NCBI RefSeq assembly: GCF_947491795.1
Contig: NZ_CANLKW010000001.1
Span: 248,001 to 312,000, forward strand
DNA length: 64,000 bases
Reading direction: 5' to 3'
Source: an uncultured Roseobacter sp.
GTDB taxonomy: Bacteria; Pseudomonadota; Alphaproteobacteria; Rhodobacterales; Rhodobacteraceae
Position numbers and translations under genes: made by a program. The stretch's first letter is position 1. The number at the start of each line of letters is the position of its first letter. Positions 26,172-34,686 of this stretch are shown here, piece after piece. A model generated the notes under the pieces. That model was not told the origin of the DNA and searched no databases. It saw nothing but the letters and a program-made list of their open reading frames with translations.

Positions 26172-27260
26172 ATGGATCGTCGTTCATTTCTGAAGACATC
26201 TGCACTCGGCGGCTCGGCTGCCGCAGCCACCACACTGGCGGCACCCGCGATTGCCCAGGGCAACCGTACACTGACAATGGTCACATCCTGGCCCCGCGGC
26301 TTCGCGGTTCTGGACGATGCGGCAACGTATTTTGAGGAAATGGTCGGCGCGATGTCCGATGGCACGCTGACCATCGACAAAAAAGCACCGGGCGAACTGG
26401 TCGGCGCGTTCGAGGTTTTCGACGCTGTTTCTTCCGGCCAGGCGGACCTCTATCACTCCGCTGACTACTACTTCATCGGTCAGCACCCGGGCTATGCCTA
26501 CTTCACAGCCGTGCCCTTCGGCGGCACTGCGCAGGAAGTGACAAACTGGTACCACCACGGCGGCGGCCACGAGCTGCACACCGAGCTGGGCGAAATCTTC
26601 AACCTGAAGTCATTCCTGGCGGGTAACTCCGGATCGCAGTCCGGTGGCTGGTTCCGCAAGGAAATCAACTCTGCCGAAGACTTCAACGGTCTGAAGTTCC
26701 GTATGCCTGGCCTCGGCGGCAAGGTGCTGGGCGAGCTGGGCGCATCTGTGCAGAACATCCCGGGCGGTGAACTGTATCAGGCGCTGTCCTCTGGTGCTCT
26801 GGATGGTCTGGAATGGGTTGGCCCGTTTGCAGACGAGCGCGCCGGTTTCCAGGAAGTGGCAAAAGTCTACTACACAGCCGGTTTCCACGAGCCGGGCTCC
26901 GCTCTGGCCTGCGGTATGAACCTGGATGTCTATAACGATCTCAGCCCGGCGCACCAGGCGATCATCGCCAACGCTGCCATGGCGACAACGCACTACCAGC
27001 TGGCCGAAACACTGGCCAACAACGGTGCGGCTCTTGCGCGTCTGCAGGCACAGGGCGTCAAAGCGCTGCAGTTCCCGGATGATGTCTGGGATGCCTTCGG
27101 TGCCGCGTCCAAGACCGTCATGGACGAGAACATGAACGACGAACTCTTTGCCAAAATCCGCGCTTCCTTCGAGGACTCGCTGGCACAGAGCTCTGACTGG
27201 CTGCTCAAGTCAGACGGTTTCTACGTCGCCCAGCGGAACCGCGTTCTGGCCAACGGCTGA
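26172..27260 (+). CDS. TRAP transporter substrate-binding protein, TakP-like
   Basis: A 362-residue periplasmic binding protein with a twin-arginine signal (Arg-Arg-Ser-Phe-Leu-Lys) and Ala-rich cleavage region ending near residue 29. The mature protein closely resembles DctP-family proteins of the alpha-keto-acid-binding TakP type: Ser-Trp-Pro-Arg-Gly-Phe, Ser-Ala-Asp-Tyr-Tyr, and the carboxylate-gripping Arg in Lys-Phe-Arg-Met-Pro-Gly-Leu-Gly-Gly. It should capture 2-oxo acids such as pyruvate, though the exact ligand is not provable here. A GGGAGGAG ribosome binding site eight bases before ATG 26172 selects this start. Codon use is notably biased, as for highly expressed genes. Confidence 0.93.
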   Translation: MDRRSFLKTSALGGSAAAATTLAAPAIAQGNRTLTMVTSWPRGFAVLDDAATYFEEMVGAMSDGTLTIDKKAPGELVGAFEVFDAVSSGQADLYHSADYYFIGQHPGYAYFTAVPFGGTAQEVTNWYHHGGGHELHTELGEIFNLKSFLAGNSGSQSGGWFRKEINSAEDFNGLKFRMPGLGGKVLGELGASVQNIPGGELYQALSSGALDGLEWVGPFADERAGFQEVAKVYYTAGFHEPGSALACGMNLDVYNDLSPAHQAIIANAAMATTHYQLAETLANNGAALARLQAQGVKALQFPDDVWDAFGAASKTVMDENMNDELFAKIRASFEDSLAQSSDWLLKSDGFYVAQRNRVLANG

Positions 27261-27271
27261 TATCGCGTTAC

Positions 27272-27308
27272 AAACAGCAGGGGGCTGCCTGACAGCGGCC
27301 CCCTGTTT
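27272..27308 (+). terminator. Hairpin between binding-protein and permease genes
   Basis: CAGGGGGC at 27278-27285 pairs with GCCCCCTG at 27298-27305, with extra GC/GC pairs inside, flanked by AAA and TTT. It starts 12 bases after the dctP stop. Such hairpins usually cause partial termination and protect the 3' end, giving more binding protein than permease. Confidence 0.75.
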
Positions 27309-27380
27309 CGCCGGTCTGCGCCGGCTTTCGACCACTGGCATTCCGGGACCTGCCTGCGCAGCTGACCGGGAGGGGGATTT

Positions 27381-28313
27381 ATGGAAAATGATGCAGCCGC
27401 CGGCGGCGGTGTTTTCAGTATAGTCGTGGACTTTCTGATATGGCTCGTCTCGAACATCGGGATGGCCTTTTACAACTTCATTTATGCCTTGTCGCACCCG
27501 TCGCTCTGGCTGGACTGGTCTGACAAGCAGGCCATAATGCGCTTTGTCTACTATGGTGGATCGGTCGAATTTTTCTTTGTGGTTTTCACGACGTTCCTCG
27601 TGATGTTCGCCATCGGCATCTGGCGTGGATCGATCATGTGGGCCTATGTCCGTGTGCTGGAGGGTTTTGCCAACACAACCGGCCGGTTTTTCGCCTGGGC
27701 TGGCCTGCTGATGGTGCTGCAACAGATCATCATCGTATTCATGCAGCGGATTTTCACGCGCCCGGATATCTCTGTCGGTTTCGGCATCCCGCTGCAGTTC
27801 GACATCAGCTGGTTCGCTGAGGAACTCAAGCTCTACAACGCGCTCGTGGTCTGTCTGTGTATGGCATACACCTTTGTGCAGGGCGGTCACGTCCGGGTGG
27901 ACCTGGTCTATTCGGCGGTCCGGTTCCGCACGAAAAAATGCATCGATATGTTCGGTGCACTTTTCTTTATGATGCCGGTGGCTGTGATGATCTGGCTTTA
28001 TGGCTGGTTCTTCCTGTGGCGTCACCTGATCGTGCCAAATCCATCGGCCTCTGACACGCTGGACCGCCTGATCAACAAATCACGCGCCCTGCGCTGGAAC
28101 GTCGAGACGATCGGCTTCAGCCCCAACGGCTTTAACGGCTACTTCCTGTTCAAGATCCTGCTGGTTGCCTTTACCGCAATGGTCTTCCTGCAGGCGATGG
28201 CGATGTTCTTCCGCTCGTTCCAGGAATGGCGCGAAGGCGAGGAGAGCGAGAACAAATACCTGGACCGCGACACGCTGGGCGAGGGTGAGGAAGCGTACGA
28301 GGGTACGCACTGA
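27381..28313 (+). CDS. TRAP transporter small permease (DctQ type), extended
   Basis: A 310-residue membrane protein. A DctQ-like four-helix core is visible, but the chain is far longer than the usual 160-230 residues: an N-terminal amphipathic segment of about 50 residues and a loop insertion with a charged C-terminal tail (Gly-Glu-Glu-Ser-Glu) are added. GGGAGGGGG precedes ATG 27381. It is the middle gene of the dctP-Q-M operon. Confidence 0.88.
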   Translation: MENDAAAGGGVFSIVVDFLIWLVSNIGMAFYNFIYALSHPSLWLDWSDKQAIMRFVYYGGSVEFFFVVFTTFLVMFAIGIWRGSIMWAYVRVLEGFANTTGRFFAWAGLLMVLQQIIIVFMQRIFTRPDISVGFGIPLQFDISWFAEELKLYNALVVCLCMAYTFVQGGHVRVDLVYSAVRFRTKKCIDMFGALFFMMPVAVMIWLYGWFFLWRHLIVPNPSASDTLDRLINKSRALRWNVETIGFSPNGFNGYFLFKILLVAFTAMVFLQAMAMFFRSFQEWREGEESENKYLDRDTLGEGEEAYEGTH

Positions 28314-28355
28314 GAATTCCGCGCGCATCTGCGCTGCGCTGAGAGGACGTAAACC

Positions 28356-30710
28356 ATGTTTTTTGGTCTGGACGGGGTCGAAGTCGGCCTGATTATCGTA
28401 GCAATCTGCCTTTTCGGCGGCATTCTGTCGGGTTTCCCGGTGGCCTTTGCCATTGCTGGCGCAGGGGTGATCTCCTTTGGGATCATCGCGGCGCTCGACA
28501 GTGCGGGCCTGCTGATACACCAGGCAATTGACACCGGCAGTGCGGTCTACCGCGACCTTGTAAATTCGGGGGTCAAGGCGGATTCGATATCCATTTTCCG
28601 ATACCCTGACTTACCGCGCATCGAAGAACCGGTGTTCCCCAAGGGCTGGGAAGTCGCCCTCGACCGGAACGTCTCCTTTGTTGTGAACCGCATGAACGAG
28701 CGTGTTCTGGCCGGGCAGTCTATCGAGACGCTGCTGGCAGTTCTGATGTTTGTTCTGATGGGTATTACGCTGGAACGCTCGAAAATTGCCAACGACCTGC
28801 TGACCACAATGGCGCGCGTCTTTGGCCCGCTGCCCGGCGGTCTGGCGGTTTCCATTGTTGTTGTGGGCGCGTTTCTGGCGGCCTCCACGGGGATTGTTGG
28901 TGCGACGGTTGTGACGATGGGTCTGCTGGCTCTGCCGACCATGCTGCGCAACGGCTATTCCCCTGAGCTTTCCACCGGGGTTATCGCGGCCTCGGGCACG
29001 CTGGGGCAGATCATTCCGCCCTCCATTGTGATCGTTCTGCTGGGCACACTGGCAGGTGACCTTTATTCCGCCGCACAGGAAAAGCGGGCTGTGGCAGAGG
29101 GCTGTACGGACGCGCTGACCTACCTTGGCGAACCTGCGGTGCTGTCTGTGGGCACGCTGTTCCAGGCGGCACTGCTGCCCGGTATCCTGCTGGCGCTGCT
29201 TTATGCGCTCTATGCCTTTGGCTACGCGCTGCTCAACCCGGACAAGGCACCTGCGGTGCCGATGGGTTCAACAAATGCCGAACCCGTCACACGCGGTGAG
29301 GCTTTCACCTGGTTTCTTGGCGCACCGGTTCTGCTGGTTGTGGGGACGATCCTGCTGGGCAACCTTGGCGTCATCGGCAGCCAGTCCACAGATGTCTCGC
29401 GCTATTCCGACATCGGCGAGGGTGCATCGCTGCGCACAAACGTCTCGCCCGAGTGTCAGGCATCGATGATCGAGCTGCATGGTCAGGAAGCCTGGGACGC
29501 TGCAGTGTCGCAGCAGACCGCTATTAACGAAGCGGGCGGCGTTCAGGCTTCTGAACGGCTGACCGAAGACGAACTGGCGACCGCACAGGCCGACAAGATC
29601 GCCAACGCGGCCCCCATCGGCACAGGCATTGCCGTGCTTCTGGTTCTGACATCACTGTTTCTGACAACCGCGCGCGGTGTGTCGCCCTCTGGTAATCCGC
29701 AACCGCTGATCATTGGCGCCGTCGGCACCGTGCTGGTGGTTCTGGTGGATATTCTGCTGGTCAGCGCCAATACCTCTCCCGGTACAATGGTCGTCCTGAT
29801 GGCGCTGCCCTTTGCCGCTGTCATGTACGGGGTGGTGCACGCCACAAAGATTTGCGCGACCAATGAGCTGATCCGTGTTGTTTTCCCGCCACTCGTGCTG
29901 ATCGTGGCTGTGCTGGGGTCGATCCTGGGCGGGATCACCAATCCGACGCCTGCAGCGGCACTGGGTGCCGGTGGTGCCATTATGCTGGCCGCCTACCGGA
30001 AGCTGCGCGATCAGGACCGCACCCCCAAGGTGATTATCTGGTCCACGCTGGCGATCATCGTGTGCATCCTTGTGGGGATCAACTTTGACCTGCGCATCAA
30101 CACTGACGATGTGGGTTTTGAAAGCTGGGCGGCCTTCTTTGTGGCTTATGCGGCCTATCTGTATGCACTCTTCGGGCTGCTCTTCTCCTGCTGGATCCTG
30201 TTTACCTCCGGCGTGCTGAGCCCGGTGGTGCGCGAGACGGCCAAGGTGACGTCGATGGTCTTTACCATTCTCATCGGCTCGCAGCTGCTGAACCTTGTGG
30301 TGATCTCCTTTGGCGGTGAGCATTACATCCAGCAGTTCCTGAAAAGCTTCGACAACGAGTTCACGGTCTTCCTCATTGTGATGCTGGTGCTGTTTGTGCT
30401 GGGCTTTGTGCTGGATTTCCTCGAGATCATTTACATCGTGATCCCCATTGTCGGGCCGGTCATCTATGGGGGAACTTTCGATCCGAAGTGGGTGACCATC
30501 ATGATCGCGGTCAACCTGCAGACGTCCTTTTTGACGCCGCCTTTTGGTTTCGCGCTTTTCTATCTGCGCGGCGTGGCACCCAAAGAGGTGACAACGGGCC
30601 ATATTTACCGTGGGATCATTCCCTTTGTGCTGATCCAGGTGGCGGGGCTTGCGATCCTGTGGACCTTCCCGGGGATTGTCACAATCGTTCCGGATCTGAT
30701 CCCGAACTGA
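28356..30710 (+). CDS. TRAP transporter large permease (DctM type), oversized
   Basis: A 784-residue multi-span permease; classical DctM proteins have about 425-450 residues. The core motifs of the family are present, including Ile-Pro-Pro-Ser and several Gly-rich helical stretches near 180-230 and 520-560. Two insertions stand out: a polar loop of about 70 residues after the second helix (about 55-120) and a large central segment (about 290-480) with additional helices and a soluble stretch. Ion-coupled uptake of the ligand delivered by the upstream binding protein is the expected role. AGAGGACG lies before ATG 28356. Confidence 0.9.
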   Translation: MFFGLDGVEVGLIIVAICLFGGILSGFPVAFAIAGAGVISFGIIAALDSAGLLIHQAIDTGSAVYRDLVNSGVKADSISIFRYPDLPRIEEPVFPKGWEVALDRNVSFVVNRMNERVLAGQSIETLLAVLMFVLMGITLERSKIANDLLTTMARVFGPLPGGLAVSIVVVGAFLAASTGIVGATVVTMGLLALPTMLRNGYSPELSTGVIAASGTLGQIIPPSIVIVLLGTLAGDLYSAAQEKRAVAEGCTDALTYLGEPAVLSVGTLFQAALLPGILLALLYALYAFGYALLNPDKAPAVPMGSTNAEPVTRGEAFTWFLGAPVLLVVGTILLGNLGVIGSQSTDVSRYSDIGEGASLRTNVSPECQASMIELHGQEAWDAAVSQQTAINEAGGVQASERLTEDELATAQADKIANAAPIGTGIAVLLVLTSLFLTTARGVSPSGNPQPLIIGAVGTVLVVLVDILLVSANTSPGTMVVLMALPFAAVMYGVVHATKICATNELIRVVFPPLVLIVAVLGSILGGITNPTPAAALGAGGAIMLAAYRKLRDQDRTPKVIIWSTLAIIVCILVGINFDLRINTDDVGFESWAAFFVAYAAYLYALFGLLFSCWILFTSGVLSPVVRETAKVTSMVFTILIGSQLLNLVVISFGGEHYIQQFLKSFDNEFTVFLIVMLVLFVLGFVLDFLEIIYIVIPIVGPVIYGGTFDPKWVTIMIAVNLQTSFLTPPFGFALFYLRGVAPKEVTTGHIYRGIIPFVLIQVAGLAILWTFPGIVTIVPDLIPN

Positions 30711-30733
30711 TCGGTCAGCATCTGTTAAAAGGA

Positions 30734-30754
30734 GAGGGGGCCGCTGGCCCCCTC
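30734..30754 (+). terminator. Hairpin after the TRAP operon
   Basis: GAGGGGGCC at 30734-30742 pairs perfectly with GGCCCCCTC at 30746-30754 around GCT. No T-run follows, so it may be a weak terminator or a stabilising 3' end structure. It lies 24 bases after the dctM stop. Confidence 0.6.
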
Positions 30755-30910
30755 ATTCGTCTGTGGCCGCCGACACCACCGGGGGTATTGTTCGTGATAC
30801 GTCGCGATTGCCTAAAAGCTGATGTAACTCGCGCCGGCGGGTTAAGAGATCGTTTACGCCGACCCGCATAACGTCCGTTCCATTGGGGGACAGTTCCGGG
30901 GAGGAGTGTT

Positions 30911-31759
30911 ATGCGACAGTCGAACGCCGTACGAAAAGCACCTCACAACGTCATCAGTGCGTTGATTGTGGATGACAATGCCTTTGACCGCAGACGAATT
31001 GCCCGGCTTGCCCAGAGCACCGGTCTTGATTTCGTATTGCATGACGTGAGCACGGTAGAGGAATTCCACCACGCGCTGGACCGTGACCGGTTTGACATCA
31101 TCTTTGTGGATCTGAACCTCGCGGGTGCCAATGGCATGTCGCTGCTGCCCGCGGTCCGGCTGCACAGGTTCAACCGTCACGCTGCCATGATCATGATCTC
31201 GGGCAACGACAAGGCCGAAGTGGCGCTTGAAGCCTTGCGCACGGGGTTTGCCGATTACATCGACAAGGACAATCTGAACAGCAATGCGCTGGAGCGCGCG
31301 ACCCTGAATGCGCTGGAAAAGACGCGGCTGAATTCTGCTGTGAGCCTGGCCAATTCGGAAACACGGTCTGTGGAAACGGTTCTGACTTCTTTTGCCCGTG
31401 CCTGCAGCGAAGAAGTCCGCCCGATGCTGCTCCGCATGACCCGGCAGCTGAGCCAGCTGAGAACCGCAACAGACGAGACAACAACCGAAGACAGGCTGGC
31501 GGAAATTGAAGAGTCCTGCAGCCGTATGGAAGAGTTCTTCACCGATCTGGAATCTCTGGCACAGGACAGGCAACTCAGCACTGTGGCAATGCAGAGCGAA
31601 GGAGTGCGCGACGTACTGGATCGGCCGGTCCCGGTCGTGGCAGAGCTCAGCGCGGCGCTTTCGCCTGTCTGGGCTGACCGGCCCGCGGAAAAGTCTGTCG
31701 TTCTGAAGCAGCAACCGGTGAAACCGCCAAAGGCCAGGCTGTTTTCGAAAAAGCCTTAG
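30911..31759 (+). CDS. Receiver protein with degenerate histidine-kinase dimerization helices
   Basis: A 282-residue cytoplasmic protein. The receiver domain (about 14-128) has Asp21-Asp22, phosphorylation site Asp67 and Lys119. The region 150-220 forms two long helices in a HisKA-like pattern: Ser166-Glu-Glu-Val-Arg-Pro aligns with the Ser-His-Glu-Leu-Arg-Thr-Pro phosphorylation box, with Glu in place of His, followed by an Ile-Glu-Glu-Ser-Cys-Ser-Arg second helix. No ATPase domain follows. A pseudo-dimerization helix that docks or blocks a kinase or a phosphotransfer partner is a reasonable inference. GGGGAGGAG precedes the ATG. The gene stands alone. Confidence 0.8.
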   Translation: MRQSNAVRKAPHNVISALIVDDNAFDRRRIARLAQSTGLDFVLHDVSTVEEFHHALDRDRFDIIFVDLNLAGANGMSLLPAVRLHRFNRHAAMIMISGNDKAEVALEALRTGFADYIDKDNLNSNALERATLNALEKTRLNSAVSLANSETRSVETVLTSFARACSEEVRPMLLRMTRQLSQLRTATDETTTEDRLAEIEESCSRMEEFFTDLESLAQDRQLSTVAMQSEGVRDVLDRPVPVVAELSAALSPVWADRPAEKSVVLKQQPVKPPKARLFSKKP

Positions 31760-32035
31760 CATCACGCGAAACGGCGCAGGTCAGGGCCGCACAGGGTGAT
31801 TCTACCCTTCTGCGCAGACGGCCGTTATTCGGTGACCTGCGGTTGAAAAGGCGGATCCATTATCCACACTCTGGCGACAGGTTTTCAGCAAGTGGAGGAT
31901 TGTTTCCAACCGGAAGATGAAAATTTTTCTGTTAACCATAAAGCGCTGATTTTTAATCAATAACGCAAGGTTTCAGTAGACAGAAAGGCGCAGGAATTGT
32001 TTGTGTCCAAGTGAGTGCAAACCAAGGGTGAGATA
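31760..32035. other. Intergenic region with no gene
   Basis: The 276 bases between the receiver gene and the VPLPA-CTERM gene become AT-rich after 31915. GCGCAG near 31775 and CTGCGC near 31811 could base-pair as a long imperfect hairpin ending the upstream transcript. The AT-rich part probably holds the promoter of the exported protein, but no clear -35/-10 pair stands out. Confidence 0.4.
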
Positions 32036-32539
32036 ATGAATTCTTTTATTAAAGCGACGATGCTTGTGGCCGGTCTGACGGTCGGAGCTGCGGCACAGGC
32101 AGCTACAATTGATCCGGCCGCGCCGGACTCCGGAAGTTTTTCATGGGGAGGGTCCACTGAGGTTTTCTTCAATGGTGACGCGACGCTGGATGTTACCGTA
32201 GCCGAAAACTCCTTCATCACGTTTACGGCCACAGACGGTTTTATCGTTGGCGATGAATTTTCCCTCGTTGTTGATGGCGAGGACGTGGCCTGGGATACAA
32301 CAGGCCTGTCTGGCGACCACTTTACCGGCTCGGCGGTTATCGCGCTGATGGCGGGTGTGACCACCAGCATCGACCTCAAGGTATCGGCTTTTGCGCCCGG
32401 CTTTACAAGCGGTGGTGCTTTCTGGTCGACTTCGGCTGCAACGCCGGCAGCCACGGTTGTGCCGCTTCCCGCAGGCATGCCGCTGCTGATTGCCGGTCTT
32501 GGCGCTCTGGGCGTTATGGGACGCCGCAAGAATACCTGA
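32036..32539 (+). CDS. Exported VPLPA-CTERM sorting-signal protein
   Basis: A 167-residue secreted protein. The signal peptide ends near Ala-Gln-Ala-Ala (about 20-23). The mature part is Asp/Ser/Thr-rich, low in lysine and arginine, and predicted to be all-beta. The C terminus carries Val-Pro-Leu-Pro-Ala-Gly, a hydrophobic helix (Met-Pro-Leu-Leu-Ile-Ala-Gly-Leu) and a basic Gly-Arg-Arg-Lys tail: a VPLPA-CTERM signal recognised by a Rhodobacterales exosortase. The protein should end up anchored to or released from the outer surface. No exosortase gene is in this window. AAGGGTGAG precedes ATG 32036. Confidence 0.85.
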   Translation: MNSFIKATMLVAGLTVGAAAQAATIDPAAPDSGSFSWGGSTEVFFNGDATLDVTVAENSFITFTATDGFIVGDEFSLVVDGEDVAWDTTGLSGDHFTGSAVIALMAGVTTSIDLKVSAFAPGFTSGGAFWSTSAATPAATVVPLPAGMPLLIAGLGALGVMGRRKNT

Positions 32540-32561
32540 CAGGTTTTCACCACAGAAAAAG

Positions 32562-32591
32562 AAAACCCGCTCCGAAAGGCGCGGGTTTTTT
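32562..32591 (+). terminator. Terminator after the VPLPA-CTERM gene
   Basis: AAAACCCGC at 32562-32570 pairs with GCGGGTTTT at 32581-32589 and runs into a T-tract through 32591, a textbook Rho-independent terminator 22 bases after the stop. Confidence 0.93.
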
Positions 32592-32633
32592 CGTTTGTAC
32601 TGTGGGGGCAGACCGTGCCGCAGATCTGTTATT

Positions 32634-33452
32634 TCAGCGGACGGGTCGGGTATCCGGCAGGTGAATATTTGCCACCTGTTCGGCGATCGGGTCCGTCGAC
32701 AGCGGATGCATATCCGCATTGAACTTTTCGGGATCGCGCATTTTCTGCCACTGACCGCCCGCATAGACCTCAAGACCGGAAAACCGGGATTTGTAGCCCA
32801 TTTTCTGGCTGCCGGGCACCCAGTAGCCAAGGTAGACATAGGGCAATCCAGCTTCACGGGCGATGTCGATGTGATCCAGGATCATCCATGTGCCAAGTGA
32901 CCGGCGCGCCATGTCCGGCGCGTAGAAAGAATATACCATGCTCAGCCCGTCGGTCAGGACATCTGTCAGGCTGACGCCGATCAGGCTTTTCTCATCCGTG
33001 TTACTGTATTCAACGACACGGCTGCGGATGGGCGTCTCTTCGATCATGGCGGCAAATTCGAATACATCCATATCGGCCATGCCACCGTCCGCATGGCGGC
33101 TGTCCAGATAAGACCTGAAAAGCTCATACTGTTCTTCGGACGCCCAGGGCGATGTTGCGCGGCGTGCAATGTCTGAATTCCGGGCGGCCGTACGGCGCTG
33201 ACTGCGGGACGGTTTGAAGTCTTCCACGCTGATACGCGCGGACAGACAGGCCGAACATTCAGCACAGGACGGACGATAAAGCACGTTCTGTGACCGCCTG
33301 AATCCCTGCTGGGACAGGCTGTCGTTCAGCTTGTCGGCACTTTCGCCCTGCAGTGCTGTAAACAGCTTCCGCTCCATGCGCCCTTCCAGATAGGGGCAGG
33401 GCTGCGGGGCCGTCACGTAGAACTGGGGCGCAATAGGCAGCGTGTGGCGCAT
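32634..33452 (-). CDS. bpt: Aspartate/glutamate leucyltransferase
   Basis: A 272-residue aminoacyl-tRNA protein transferase that adds leucine to N-terminal Asp or Glu and so marks proteins for the ClpS/ClpAP N-degron pathway. The N-terminal part has the ATE-type Cys-Pro-Tyr-Leu and Cys-Ala-Glu-Cys-Ser-Ala-Cys cluster, and the C-terminal GNAT-like fold contains [15 protein letters not shown]. ATG 33452 is chosen because the family starts Met-Arg-His-Thr-Leu-Pro; the frame stays open 12 codons upstream. Converges with the VPLPA-CTERM gene. Confidence 0.95.
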   Translation of the reverse strand: MRHTLPIAPQFYVTAPQPCPYLEGRMERKLFTALQGESADKLNDSLSQQGFRRSQNVLYRPSCAECSACLSARISVEDFKPSRSQRRTAARNSDIARRATSPWASEEQYELFRSYLDSRHADGGMADMDVFEFAAMIEETPIRSRVVEYSNTDEKSLIGVSLTDVLTDGLSMVYSFYAPDMARRSLGTWMILDHIDIAREAGLPYVYLGYWVPGSQKMGYKSRFSGLEVYAGGQWQKMRDPEKFNADMHPLSTDPIAEQVANIHLPDTRPVR

Positions 33453-33523
33453 GGGATTCCGGTATTCTGGTTGCAGCCACGATACCAAGACGCGCGGCTG
33501 CCGCCAAGCGCAACTTTAGAGGT

Positions 33524-33964
33524 TTATGCCCGCAGCGCCCGGCGGTTCAGCATAACGGTTCCCAGCACGTGATCACTCAGGCCCTGACCGCGCTCGGTGC
33601 TGGCCATCATTACAACAGAAATCAGCTGAAATACCGGGATAAACCAGCTCAGCGTGTACCCCAGAGTATGGGCAAACGCGCCGCCGGCATCGAGCTGCGT
33701 GCCGTCAGGACGTCGCAGCTCGATGGCGAAAAGACGCATACCCCAGGTGGCAGAACCGCCGGCAATTGTGGCCGTGCGGTAGCCAAAGCCCACCAGCAAA
33801 AACAACAAGGGAAAGAAAAAGAGGCCCGTGAACGCGGTGAAAGGCAAAATGACGATACAACCGATGAGCGTTACAAGTGCGTCGACCACCCAGGCCATCA
33901 GGCGCTTGAGCGGTACATCCGTGTAAAATTCAGGCTGTGTTTGCGGGTCGGGCAGGGCGTTCAT
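33524..33964 (-). CDS. RDD family membrane protein
   Basis: A 146-residue protein with the RDD core: an Arg in Leu-Lys-Arg-Leu-Met-Ala-Trp, then Asp in Val-Val-Asp-Ala-Leu, and three membrane spans (about 25-45, 50-70 and 100-125). RDD proteins include Na+/H+ antiporter-like members but most are uncharacterised. The longer frame from 34066 would overlap the upstream DUF2852 gene, so ATG 33964, with GGAAAG before it, is taken. It lies between bpt and the DUF2852 gene on the same strand, with short gaps. Confidence 0.85.
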   Translation of the reverse strand: MNALPDPQTQPEFYTDVPLKRLMAWVVDALVTLIGCIVILPFTAFTGLFFFPLLFLLVGFGYRTATIAGGSATWGMRLFAIELRRPDGTQLDAGGAFAHTLGYTLSWFIPVFQLISVVMMASTERGQGLSDHVLGTVMLNRRALRA

Positions 33965-34022
33965 ATCGGTTCTTTCCGGTGCAGTTGCGGGCGCCCCCGT
34001 GACAGGGGCACCCCTAGATGGA

Positions 34023-34442
34023 TCAGGCTTCGGCGCCTTTGTTTCCGGCAGGTTCAGCGCGGTCATTCATGAACTGGTCGAACTCGGCCTTGTCCTTGGC
34101 ATCGCGCAGACGTTCCAAGAAGGCTTCGAATTTTTCCTGCTCGTCTTCAAGGCGGCGCAGGGTATCTGCCTTGTAGGCGTCAAAGGCAGAGTTGCCGGAG
34201 GGGCGCATCGCGCGCATGGAATTGCTCATGTAACGGGCGGGGGTACGGCAGGATTTTGAGAACATGCGTTTGCTCCAGATCATGTATAAGAGAAGGGCGA
34301 GGCCAACCGGCCAGAAGAAAATAAAGCCAAGGACCATCGCGGCGATCCATGCGCCTTTGCCCTTGTCATCGAGCCAGTGCTCGGCGCGTGCAAACCAGCC
34401 GGGCTGGGACGATACATTTGAGGTTTCGGATAAAGTCGTCAT
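34023..34442 (-). CDS. DUF2852 membrane protein
   Basis: A 139-residue protein with one or two hydrophobic segments at about 31-57 (including Phe-Phe-Trp-Pro-Val-Gly-Leu) and a long charged helix afterwards (about 85-130) ending in Ala/Glu. The layout matches DUF2852, a family of unknown role common in alphaproteobacteria. GAAAGG lies before ATG 34442. It is upstream of the RDD gene and likely in the same transcript. Confidence 0.85.
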   Translation of the reverse strand: MTTLSETSNVSSQPGWFARAEHWLDDKGKGAWIAAMVLGFIFFWPVGLALLLYMIWSKRMFSKSCRTPARYMSNSMRAMRPSGNSAFDAYKADTLRRLEDEQEKFEAFLERLRDAKDKAEFDQFMNDRAEPAGNKGAEA

Positions 34443-34540
34443 TTCTGTGCCTTTCAGTGCGGGTTGCGGTGTCTCCGGGGTTCCGGATGTGAATGCCTTT
34501 CACATTGATAAGATTGTGTCAGTTTGCCGGTTGCGCAAGA

Positions 34541-34568
34541 GGAAATGTGAATGTTTTTTACATTTTCC
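34541..34568. repeat. Imperfect inverted repeat upstream of glnE
   Basis: GGAAATGT at 34541-34548 and ACATTTTCC at 34560-34568 form an inverted repeat with one unpaired base, in the 244-base divergent spacer between the DUF2852 gene and glnE. It is AT-rich and could be an operator for either gene. Confidence 0.35.
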
Positions 34569-34686
34569 GCAATAACCGTTTTTTATCATGTGCTTGAAGG
34601 GGTATTTTTTGAACGCTTGCTGCCTGAATAGGGCATAAAACAGCATCCCCATTGACCTCAGTCTTCGTGCAGGCGACATCTGAGGT

